A stretch of DNA of 64,000 nt from Sialis fuliginosa (Eukaryota > Arthropoda > Insecta > Megaloptera > Sialidae): the NCBI GenBank assembly GCA_961205875.1, contig OY540821.1, forward strand, positions 2,604,001 through 2,668,000, written 5' to 3'. Of this stretch, positions 54,005-64,000 are shown piece after piece. The first letter of the stretch is position 1. Every line of letters starts with the position of its first letter. The notes below the pieces were generated by a model. That model made no database searches and had not been told where the DNA came from. It worked only from the letters and a program-made list of their open reading frames with translations. The position numbers and the translations under genes were made by a program.

Positions 54005-56405
54005 ACAGTAAAAACTCATACACTCTTTGTTTATTGGATTCATATATACGAAACATATAAGTACGCTCCTCGTAACAAAAGGGTTAAAAAAATTCATACC
54101 TGGCCACATTAACATGAATAATTTTTTTGGATTTTTGTATGGATTTAGTCACTCTGGCGTCTGAATGTCATTATCATTATCATTATCATTATTATTCAAT
54201 ATTCATTATTAGATAGAACAAATGAGTTTCGTATTTGTAATTATTTTATATCATCGTGGAACTCTAAGAATTGTAAAACTTATCGAAACAAAAAAAGCAC
54301 TGTTTTTTTATAAATTGAAATAAAATGAAAATGTTGCAGTTGTATGCTTCTAAAAACGCCAAAGAAACTTGTTTAAAAGTTGTTTATTGTGTTTTATTTT
54401 ATATACCTTTACCCTATTTTCTAAAATATAATTTTCAGAATATAACATTTTTAAATATTATATTATATATTATATATCATAAATTTTTTTTTAAAAGCCA
54501 ACAAAAACAACCTGGTATTGCAAAAAAGAAAAAAAAAACAGAAAAAAAAGTTCAATGTTTTTTTTTTCTATACCAGGATGTCTTTGTTAGCTTTTAAAAA
54601 ATGTTCAAGGTGTATTAAACATTTTATTTGACTTGTGTGTATTTCAAAATGTCAATTTTCAAACGTCATTATTCCGAAAACCGCTGATTTTAGAGATATG
54701 ATATGTTATACAAAAAGTATTCAGAATACACCGTACAATTCAAAAATGGCATAATATATAGGGTGTTCCATTTAAAAAAATCAATAATTACTGTATATGT
54801 TCTTCATGAGACACCCTGTATACAATTTTCTTATGTCAAAAAATCCGCAACTAAAAATACTAATCGACGTGTCCGAGCGTTTTTGCACAAAATAATTACC
54901 TGAATTTTAAACGAATTTGTTCCTTTCATTATCTGTATACCAATCAATTCTACTTGGAGAAAAATATTTTATAACAATCACTCAATTTTTAAAGTAATAT
55001 TACTATTTGATTTTGTATTCTTAAAACGGAAGACAATTTTGTAATTGTTCCATAAATATTAATATAGATTTTAAAGGATCTGATGAAATTTTACTATGCT
55101 GCAAAAATGCTGTAAAAATTAAACGTATTGTATAAAACAGGGCTTCGAACCGGAACTGAACCGTAAACCGGAACAGAACCGAAATAAAAATATCGGTTTT
55201 TATGGTTCAGTACATGTTAAAATACGCGCGTTAACATGATCTTATTTCCCACTTCAATTGTCGTTCGGACTATCATACAAGTACCATACCATAAAATAAA
55301 AATGAAAACCATTTTTTTCGATGCTTGAATTGATTAAAAGTGATTTTACAGAAAAAAATGATATTAAAAAGATTACGAATAGAAAATAATAATTAACAAA
55401 AAAAATGGTTTTCATTTTTTTTAACTTTGATCTAACCCTTCGAAAAATCTGAATAAATTATATGTTATCTAGAGGTACATAAGCTTTGAAAAAATAATTA
55501 TTTCATAATTGTGTTCGAAAAGCATCATAGTTAAAAAAAATAAAATAATATAAAATAATTTTTTTTCCAGGGTTAATACCAATAAATATTGCTTTAATTT
55601 TTTTTTGAGAAGCTTCTATAGGCCTCGGAAACATATAAATTTTTTATCAAAATCGGTTTATCCAATCCGAAGAAAATTTTTTTTTTGATTTTCACGTTTT
55701 TTTTTATTTTCAGGAAACCAGTTGAGGTTAGGAACTGAAATTTTCAGGATCTTAGTATTTTTATAGTATCAACATATCCTGAAAATTTCAATCCAATATC
55801 TTTCGGGGACAATTTTCATATGCTTATCCCCTATGCCCTTTGTACATATTTTACTAGAGGGTGTCATTTTACATGTTCAGTAAAAATTTCAAGTTTCTAG
55901 CTTATATAGTTTACGAGCTATTTGGCTTTGAGTGAAAAGGACGGACGGACGACAAAGTGAGATTAATAGGGTTTCTTCGGAACCCTAATAAAAAATCGAC
56001 TTTTCTCCGTGTACATAAAAAAGTGCCTTAAGAAACCGCAAACAAAAAGTACTTATCTACTTTAAGGGGTTAGACCACAGTGACGGGCGTTTTTTCAGGG
56101 TAATTTTCAGGAATTAATTTCTAACTAAATATTTACGAAACAAAAAAAAAATCCTGAATTTTTTACTGCAATTTTTGGGCAAAATTACCTATATGTCATT
56201 ATTATTAATAATTATTGAACAAAACATAATATTGACAAAATCATACGTCAACCGGAAGACACTAGTCCTTAGAATAAGTGTACCAAATTTCAAGTCGATT
56301 CATTAATTAGATCTCGAGATATCTTGTACACCGTTTTGAAAAACATATTTTTGAGAAAAACGCGTTTAAAGTTTTGGTACTAGTTGTAGTTTTTAAAAAA
56401 CACAT
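54005..56405. other. Gene-free DNA with repeat fragments and a microsatellite
   Basis: A (CATTAT)n microsatellite lies at about 54168-54195. A small inverted-end unit occurs at about 54757-54825 (TATAGGGTGTTCC / GACACCCTGTATA). 55138-55215 begins CAGGGCTTCGAACCGGAACTG and is an incomplete relative of the hAT-like element at 11888. 55890-55995 carries GGACGGACGGACGACAAAG and GGAACCCTAATA, shared with about 11245-11280 and 30640. No host exon recognised. Confidence 0.5.
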
Positions 56406-56407
56406 AT

Positions 56408-56536
56408 AGACATAGAGAATGGACCAGGCATCTGACTCGAACACAGAACCGTGTCAAAAGAAAGAGATAGAAACAGGTTTGGAATAACTTGTCCATTTTT
56501 AAACAGGAGTATAACGAGTGTAACTCTATGTCTATG
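56408..56536. repeat. Short inverted-end repeat (ATAGACATAGAGAATGGACC)
   Basis: It starts ATAGACATAGAGAATGGACC and ends CTCTATGTCTAT. A copy in opposite orientation lies at 63541-63662, with near-identical interior (GTCAAAAGAAAGAGATAGAA). A third, diverged end lies at about 62099-62220. Confidence 0.75.
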
Positions 56537-56635
56537 TTTTCAAAAATAGGACGTTTTCTTCCCAGCCAAAAATTAATCTTAAATATAAAATATCAGCCTT
56601 CTACGATTTGTCGTATTTGAGTTACAGCGCTTACA

Positions 56636-56800
56636 GACAGACAGACAGACAGACGGACACACAGACATCATGGCGAAAATAGTCAGAATGGATTCAGGGA
56701 AGGTCAAAATAGATAATTCCGTCAAAATCCGGAGTTCGAAAAAAATCGGCTTCACTATACTTACTTATACTAATGTATATTTCATATAAATGGTATAAGA
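56636..56800. repeat. GACA-run repeat tail
   Basis: A (GACA)n run at about 56636-56655 is followed by ATGGCGAAAATAGTCAGAAT and a short AT-rich tail, like non-LTR or related insect repeat 3' ends elsewhere in the window. No coding part attached. Confidence 0.45.
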
Positions 56801-56875
56801 AAGTAAAAAGTTATAGCATATATTTTCTAACAATAAGTTATAAATCACAAACAAAACTTTAATACTAAAAAAAAC

Positions 56876-59588
56876 AGGGATGTAACGGATATCCGCATCC
56901 GCAACTGCGGATTATCCGCATTAATTTACATATCCTCATCCGCATCCTTATTACGGCTTTATTCGAAGCAAAATTTCTGAGATAAGGAGAGAACATCGTA
57001 AATTGGAAAATGTGAGTATTTTACACATTTAATAAGACATAATTAATAATTTAATAAGACATTAATAATTATCATTTCCATTTTTCCATTTATTTTCAGG
57101 TTTCACTGTAGTTGATAAAAATAGAAAAAAACATCTAATCAATTAAAATATATATAAACCAGCATTTAAAGCCAACCATTTAAGCCAAATAAATGTTTTT
57201 TTTTTAATTCAAAGGGGTGTTAATTTAAGAGTGATTATAATGCAATAATATAATTTTTGTATTAAGTTTTTTATATTAAAAAATGTATTTATTATCTTAT
57301 AAATATATATCTTAAAATGTTGTTTTTGAATATCTTATTGAAAATCATAGATCACAAGAAAGAAACTTCATTATAGATTCTCATACATCTCAAGAAAGAA
57401 ACACGTCTTATTGAAAATCATAGATCACAAGAAAGAAACTTCATTATAGATTCTCATACATCTCAAGAAAGAAACACGTCTTATTGAAAATCATAGATCA
57501 CAAGAAAGAAACTTCATTATAGATTCTCATACATCTCAAGAAAGAAACACGTCTTATTGAAAATCATAGATCACAAGAAAGAAACTTCATTATAGATTCT
57601 CATACATCTCAAGAAACACGTCTTATTGAAAATCATAGATCACAAGAAAGAAACTTCATTATAGATTCTTATACATCTCAAGAAAGAAATACGTCTATTG
57701 AAAATCATAGATCACAAGAAAGAAAATTCATTATAGATTCTCATACATCTCAAGAAAGAAACACGTCTTATTGAAAATCATAGATCACAAGAAAGAAACT
57801 TCATTATAGATTCTCATACATCTCAAGAAAGAAACACGTCTTATTGAAAATCATAGATCACGAGAAAGAAACTTCATTATAGATTCTCATACATCTCAAG
57901 AAAGAAACACGTCTTATTGAAAATCATAGATCACAAGAAAGAAACTTCATTATAGATTCTCATACATCTCAAGAAAGAAACACGTCTTATTGAAAATCAT
58001 AGATCACAAGAAAGAAACTTCATTATAGATTCTCATACATCTCAAGAAAGAAACACGTCTTATTGAAAATCATAGATCACGAGAAAGAAACTTCATTATA
58101 GATTCTCATACATCTCAAGAAAGAAACACGTCTTATTGAAAATCATAGATCACAAGAAAGAAACTTCATTATAGATTCTCATACATCTCAAGAAAGAAAC
58201 ACGTCTTATTGAAAATCATAGATCACAAGAAAGAAACTTCATTATAGATTCTCATACATCTCAAGAAACACGTCTTATTGAAAATCATAGATCACAAGAA
58301 AGAAACTTCATTATAGATTCTTATACATCTCAAGAAAGAAATACGTCTATTGAAAATCATAGATCACAAGAAAGAAAATTCATTATAGATTCTCATACAT
58401 CTCAAGAAAGAAACACGTCTTATTGAAAATCATAGATCACAAGAAAGAAACTTCATTATAGATTCTCATACATCTCAAGAAAGAAACACGTCTTATTGAA
58501 AATCATAGATCACGAGAAAGAAACTTCATTATAGATTCTCATACATCTCAAGAAAGAAACACGTCTTATTGAAAATCATAGATCACAAGAAAGAAACTTC
58601 ATTATAGATTCTCATACATCTCAAGAAAGAAAAACGTCTTATTGAAAATCATAGATCACAAGAAAGAAACTTCATTATAGATTCTCATACATCTCAAGAA
58701 AGAAACACGTCTTATTGAAAATCATAGATCACAAGAAAGAAACTTCATTATAGATTCTCATACATCTCAAGAAAGAAAAACGTCTTATTGAAAATCATAG
58801 ATCACAAGAAAGAAACTTCATTATAGATTCTCATACATCTCAAGAAAGAAACACGTCTTATTGAAAATCATAGATCACAAAAAAGAAACTTCATTATAGA
58901 TTCTCATACATCTCAAGAAAGAAACACGTCTTATTGAAAATCATAGATCACAAGAAAGAAATTTCATTATAGATTCTCATACATCACATGAAAAAAATCA
59001 TCTTATTAATCTGATACATTACAAGAAAAAAGCATTTTATAAAATCTTATAAATTACGCATTTCTCATAGGTTTTCAAGTCATGGATATGATTTTTTATT
59101 AGGGTTTAATGAGGGTAACATTTTTGGACTATTTTTTATTTTATAAGTATTTATGAGGGATTCCAGTGACAGATACACATCGTTTTCTCATACAATTTTT
59201 TTTATAAGAATCTATGAGCCGCTTTCAGTAGGGCCGCAACTTTAAATTTTTAAAACTCCGCATCCTCATTTTTCTATGAGGATATTATAACGGATATTTT
59301 CTACAATAAGAAGCATATTTATTCAGATTTTTTTTCAGAAATTGACACATAAAGAGACAATTTGTTCAATATTATTGAATTTTTTCATGAGTTGTACTTT
59401 AGTCAAATTTTCAACTGTAAATTTTTTGTATTACTTTAAAAAAATTTGTACTATTATTAATTAAATAATAGACCGTAAATTGTATTATTTTATTATATAA
59501 CCAATTTAAAAGTAACCCAATTATTTTTTTATTTCACTTATTAAAATAAATTATTAATTTATATTTCATATCCGCATCCGCATCCCTG
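56876..59588. mobile_element. hAT-like element carrying a large 73-bp satellite array
   Basis: The left end CAGGGATGTAACGGATATCC and the right end, inverted CAGGGATGCGGATGCGGATA, share CAGGGATG and repeated ATCCGCATCCGC motifs subterminally. The flanks CTAAAAAA and CTAAAAAC (left next to an A-run) are compatible with an 8-bp duplication. A further CTCCGCATCCTCAT copy lies at about 59257. Between the ends sits the array 57334-59000, making the element about 2.7 kb with no transposase. Confidence 0.65.
57334..59000. repeat. Tandem array, 73-bp unit, about 23 copies, with 652-bp higher-order repeat
   Basis: The unit reads CTTATTGAAAATCATAGATC, ACAAGAAAGAAACTTCATTA, TAGATTCTCATACATCTCAA, GAAAGAAACACGT (73 bp). 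Most copies differ by 0-2 bases. Each unit is itself two related halves sharing CAAGAAAGAAAC. Rare variants (a 4-bp deletion giving CTCAAGAAACACG, a 72-bp unit with ACGTCTATTG, and CACGAGAAAG) recur at a constant offset of 652 bp (57601 and 58253; 57858 and 58510). That is nine units minus five bases, so nine units were duplicated as a block. The right end decays from about 58980. Adjacent near-identical direct units with no spacers exclude a CRISPR array. Confidence 0.93.
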
Positions 59589-60149
59589 CTAAAAACTAGA
59601 CTATGTAAAGAACATTTTAAAACCAATCTGAAGTCTATGCGGTGTATAGTTCCAGAGTTCTATGTTGTCAAACAGGAGGCGTTTTATAGATGATAACACA
59701 CGTACGTGTATTAATAACAAGAATGAATTCATATTTATTAAAAGATTTAAATGGTATCTAGTTAGTTAATAAGCAATACGTGAGTGTATGGGGATGACAT
59801 CATATAAACATACATACACACACACACATACATATGTAAATAAAAATAGTGTGTAGGCATATGTGTTGATGTAATAAACAGAGAGGGCGACAGATTTGTA
59901 TTTTTGGGACTGCAAAAATGTTAATTAGAAGTGTACCGGAATTCACGTCTAACGTCACTACTATTATATTTTATTAAATTGTGTTTTCTACATATTCTGT
60001 AATTTTTACAGATTCGTAAAACTATTTGTATAGCTATAATTTCGTTAAGTTATGTATTTGTATAGCATTAATTTCGTTAAATTATTTGTACAGCATTTAA
60101 ATACATTTTTATTTCATGGGTTATAAAAAGAGAAAAAAATCACAATACT
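59589..60149. other. Gene-free DNA with a CA/TA microsatellite
   Basis: An (AC)n/(ACAT)n microsatellite lies at about 59806-59840. Nothing else recognised. Confidence 0.5.
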
Positions 60150-60560
60150 TAAGGTACTGGCACCAGTCTTGGACGCTTAAAGAGCAAGTTATACAAGTGC
60201 CACTTTATTAAATTAATTTAATAATGGGCACCCAGTGATGGACACATGTTAATGATTACAAAATGATAAGTACTACGACACGAAAGTTATAAAAGAAAGA
60301 ATTGTAAAATTAGAAACAATGTAAAGCAGATGCTATGATAATATAATAATTAATAAATAGATTAGACTAATAATTAGTTTAAATGTCCACCATTTTGACA
60401 CCCATTGGCCGATTGTCATCAAATTAAGTTGTTTTAGAGTTGAGTGTCTATAGATTATGATTCAGTAATGGCAGTTATCAAATATCAACACATATTTGTA
60501 ATTAGTACATTTAAAAAACAAGTGGAGTATTGTCCAAGACTGGTGCTAGTACCTTATTAA
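60150..60560. repeat. Copy 4 of the GGCACCAGT repeat family, with both ends
   Basis: The ends AAGGTACTGGCACCAGTCTT and CAAGACTGGTGCTAGTACCTT are inverted copies. The interior shares CACCATTTTGACACCCATTGG (inverse) with the copies at 37545 and 40044. About 410 bp, non-coding. Confidence 0.8.
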
Positions 60561-61024
60561 CTTTAATTTACATCATTCAATCATTAATTGAATTAAATTA
60601 AAAATAAAAACAAATTATTAAACTCAAATATTTTTTACAAGCTACGCCTATGTCATTATGTTGATATGGTATCTATAAAAAAACACGTTATATTTACTAC
60701 ATACCAACACTGGCTTGGTCTATTCTACTTTTACTACACTAGTAAACACCGTTATGCAGCCACATAGGCGGAGGTGTGAGGTAAAAAATAATGTAAAATA
60801 AATTGTATTAGATTGAAAATAAATTTTACGATACGTGTTATTTATTACCACAAATTAACAATTTCTTTACTATACAAAATAAATCACACTACGCCACTGA
60901 TTATTGGAATTAATTGAGGAGGGGATACAATTAAACAATAATCATACCCCGAGTTACGGCTGTTTTTCTCACATCGCTTCAAATTTAAATAAATTATAAT
61001 ATTCTAATTTTTTATTATCAAAAT

Positions 61025-61350
61025 CGTGACGCCACTAGTTATATTAATATCAGAGAAAATTGGTAGGAGGCTTAATAAAAAAAACATTTCAATATATTAT
61101 TTACAATAGACTGCAAATAATACATAAATAATGAAAAAAAAATTTTTAAATTTCCAAATAATTTTTATTAGTACATTACCTACGCCACTGGTTATATTAA
61201 TATCAGAGAAGATGGGGAGGAATCTTAATAAAAAATACATATCAATATATTATTTACAATACGTACTGCAAATAATACATAAATAATGATAAAAAATGTT
61301 TTTAATTTCTAGGTATTTTTTTTAGTACGTAACCTCATAGCTACGCTACT
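61025..61350. repeat. Two-copy tandem duplication, about 163 bp per unit
   Basis: Units start at about 61028 and 61190 with CGCCACTAGTTATATTAATA / CGCCACTGGTTATATTAATA and share TTTCAATATATTATTTACAAT-like and GCAAATAATACATAAATAAT blocks. The start of a third unit (ACGCTACTGGTGATAG) follows at about 61343. Confidence 0.75.
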
Positions 61351-62098
61351 GGTGATAGGAAATAAGTGGGGAATATAACTAGGCATCTTCAAGAAATGTG
61401 TGGTTTTTAAACTTCTATCTTTGTTTATAGTTAAGTGAGGTAAAAAAAACAAACTGTGTAAGCGTCTTAAGCCGTGAAGTTGTGAAAAAATTATATACGT
61501 ATTATAATTATTGGATTATTTTGAGTGTTAATTTTACATAAAATTCAAAGTAAGTAATATTGATTATCGATGTATTATTATCTTTAATTATACATATTAT
61601 TTTTGTGATTTTTGTCTATATAGAATAATAAAATGTAAACAATTATAAAAAAATATTTTATTTTAATAATGTAAATTGATAGTTATAAAAAATGTGTATG
61701 TAGTTAAAATGTTTAAACTAGCAGGGTTAAGATTAAGGCTTTTTCAAGGCATCATACCAGGCGCGGATCTACATTTACAATTTGGGGTGGGGGGGGAGGG
61801 AGTAATGATCTGTGAAATTGAAAAAAAGTTACTTTGGTATATTTAATTAGCATTTTTCTATAAAATTTTTGTAGTTTAGGGGATCATGTTCCCCGTGACC
61901 CCCAGCCAACTAGATCCGCGCTAGCATTATAGTCCCCCTTCCTGAAAAAATAGTTATAGGTACTTCTGTTATTAAAAATTATTATTTTGTATAAAAGATA
62001 AATAATATAAATCAATTCAGTAAAAAAAAAACCCACCCACCTCCCCTCAAGATTTTTCATGTATTGTATAGAAATAAATCTGGTCCTGTATATTGCAA
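61351..62098. other. Gene-free AT-rich DNA with one hAT-like-looking unit
   Basis: GGCGCGGATCTACATTTACA (about 61760) pairs loosely with ACTAGATCCGCGCTAGCAT (about 61908), giving a possible small inverted-end unit at about 61755-61930 with a G-run inside. No gene. Confidence 0.45.
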
Positions 62099-62686
62099 TC
62101 ATAGACATAGAGAATGGACAGTGCATTCTGTATTAACACAATGGTGTAACATCTGTTCAAAAAGTGAGAGAGAGATGCAGTGTAGTTTGGAATATATCTA
62201 TCTCTTTTTCTAAGAATTTGATTGGTAGTTTACTATAGTTCAGGGTAGTATTTCTGTCAGATATATTTTTGTATATCTATCTTGTGATTTTCGTGCAATA
62301 AGTTTTTCATTAGAAAAGTAAATAATATAAACAATAAACATACTATAATGGTTCATATTTCATCGAGGAAATTTAAAAAAACCTCAATTGATCTGATAGA
62401 AATTTGCAAAATTATGAACGGAAATTCCGGGAAAATAACATTTTTGCTACCAAAAATATTAAATATATATTAATAAAAAATAGTTTTAAATCAATTCCCA
62501 TATAGTTTCTACAAAATGATGAGGTGGATTGCACTTAGAAACAGCACATACAAGATTTACTTAACAAAATTTTAAATATTTTTTTGATATTAGAACAAGA
62601 TATTATAATTGGTATATTGGTATATTTTTTTATAACGTTAATTATTTTAACCTCTTTATATACGTATATAGTACTTATATGCATTA

Positions 62687-63498
62687 GGGTGATTCATTTC
62701 CGCAAAGTTTTTTATTTTTGAAGTGCTCAAGCACAGTGTTAATCTACATGTAGAAAAAAAAATTCTCACCAAATTTGAGCTCTTAATTCCGATTTTAAGT
62801 ACTTACTATTTAAATTTGAATTTTTCCCATTTAAAATGCATGTAAAAAGTAAATTTTTCTTTCAAAGTTATAATGCTTAGCCGCTTTTTACGATATCGCA
62901 AAACGCTTTATCAGGTCTTGTAGAGGATTCCTTGCTCTTCAAAATTGCTCATGGGTTTTTCGATATTGGTCGTACTAGTTCACCTGCCAGAACTATCGTT
63001 TTTTTACACTTCCAGCTATAAAAATGGCTGTAACTTATGAGATATTGGTCAGAGCAATTTGAACCTAAGGACTTTTTTTAAAGAGAATAAAATTTCCTTT
63101 AAAAATAGGTATTTTTTTTCTCCCTACTAGTAGCGGTTCGCTCTGAAAAATGAAAAAAACGGTACTTTTTTCAAAAATTTTACTTTGATAGTTCTGGCAG
63201 GTGAACTAGTACGACCAATATCGAAAAACCCATGAGCAATTTTGAAGAGCAAGGAATCCTCTACAAGACCTGATAAAGCGTTTTGCGATATCGTAAAAAG
63301 CGGCTAAGCATTATAACTTTGAAAGAAAAATTTACTTTTTACATGCATTTTAAATGGGAAAAATTCAAATTTAAATAGTAAGTACTTAAAATCGGAATTA
63401 AGAGCTCAAATTTGGTGAGAATTTTTTTTTCTACATGTAGATTAACACTGTGCTTGAGCACTTCAAAAATAAAAAAACTTTGCGGAAATGAATCACCC
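62687..63498. repeat. Near-perfect fold-back element, TA-flanked
   Basis: GGGTGATTCATTTCCGCAAAG at the left is mirrored exactly by CTTTGCGGAAATGAATCACCC at the right, with TA outside both ends (62685-62686 and 63499-63500). The arms run at least 310 bp (to CACCTGCCAGAACTATC and its inverse) with very few mismatches around a loop of about 190 bp, suggesting recent origin or conversion between arms. 812 bp, non-coding. Confidence 0.9.
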
Positions 63499-63540
63499 TA
63501 ATATGCATCTATGAATATTTTTAATGTTCGGGACCAAGAA

Positions 63541-63662
63541 TGAAATAGTTACACTCCTGTTTAAAAAAAGGACAAGTATATTCCAAACCTGTTTCTATCT
63601 CTTTCTTTTGACACGGCTTTGTGTTCGAGTCAGATGCGTGGTCCATTCTCTATGTCTATGAT
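63541..63662. repeat. Second copy of the ATAGACATAGAGAATGGACC repeat, inverted
   Basis: It ends GGTCCATTCTCTATGTCTAT and starts near GTTACACTCCTGTTTAAAAA; the interior is the inverse of 56408-56536 with few differences. Confidence 0.75.
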
Positions 63663-63928
63663 TGTAATAGAGTTCAAAGTCAGTACTCACAATCAGTACG
63701 AAGAGAAATTTCCTATATTTATCTTATCTATTTTTGATAATAGAATTAATGTATTTATTTATATACTATTTATATTGGTTTCAGTGTCGCATCCATGGGG
63801 TTAGGGGTCAGACCCTCTCGCCTGATTTTGTTAAATAATATTATTTAACATAACTATCAAAGTAGACAAATAAAAGAAAATTACATACAGTTACAAAAGA
63901 AAATTGAAAAACCTCACTGCATGATTTA

Positions 63929-64000
63929 TGCCCGGTATTATAAAAAAATTGCTTGAGTGCAAATGCAAATTAGCTTCCAGCTAAACGCTATCTGCTAGGT
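63929..64000. repeat. Truncated MITE at the window edge (same family as 48349)
   Basis: ATGCCCGGTATTATAAAAA and TTAGCTTCCAGCTAAACGCTA match the 48349-48620 element and its flank. The element continues past the end of the window. Confidence 0.7.

Noticed and set aside
54325-54597. Plus-strand open frame of 90 codons
   Set aside because: AT-driven with homopolymer Lys/Phe runs; no motif.
57334-59000. CRISPR-like regular array
   Set aside because: Units are adjacent near-identical 73-bp direct repeats with no unique spacers, in an animal-type genome; this is a satellite.

Overview
The window is AT-rich eukaryotic nuclear DNA with GT-AG introns, AATAAA polyadenylation signals and a very dense load of short DNA transposons. 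Its protein-coding genes are metazoan (dynein intermediate chain, NKAP, coronin, single-domain rhodaneses), and the dynein N-terminus is closest to the insect Short-wing type as I remember it. I therefore read this as an insect chromosome; the order cannot be fixed from sequence alone. No bacterial, viral or LTR-retroelement gene was recognised.

Layout. (1) 1-2441: the first two coding exons, minus strand, of cytoplasmic dynein intermediate chain; the rest of the gene lies left of the window, and a decayed mariner sits in the next intron. (2) 2442-20091: about 17.6 kb without a host gene, packed with hAT-like, Tc1/mariner-like, Tigger/pogo-like and fold-back elements, several nested in one another. 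(3) 20092-33523: three tandem, same-strand rhodanese-domain genes (A, B, C) with matching intron positions and phases in the shared domain. The only good mitochondrial-type first exon for gene C lies at 20092, so A and B would be nested in an 11.6-kb first intron of C. Gene B has lost most of its catalytic loop. (4) 33680-35550: NKAP on the minus strand, convergent with gene C and with close, possibly overlapping 3' ends. (5) 35551-41236: spacer with a candidate first exon at 36167 and more repeats. (6) 41237-46885: a complete nine-exon coronin gene (542 aa), with a duplicated repeat in two of its introns. (7) 46886-64000: no recognised gene. It holds fold-back elements and two minisatellite arrays (35-bp and 73-bp units). 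Each array is enclosed by short inverted termini beginning CAG, so each appears to have grown inside a hAT-like non-autonomous transposon.

The host genes do not form a pathway. NKAP works in the nucleus on RNA processing and transcription, coronin on actin, dynein IC on microtubule transport, and the rhodaneses on sulfur transfer, probably in mitochondria or the secretory route. The most unusual features are the nested and diverged rhodanese trio, and the satellite arrays that seem to be born inside MITE-like transposons. All gene models were assembled by eye from splice sites and reading phase; no database search was run.
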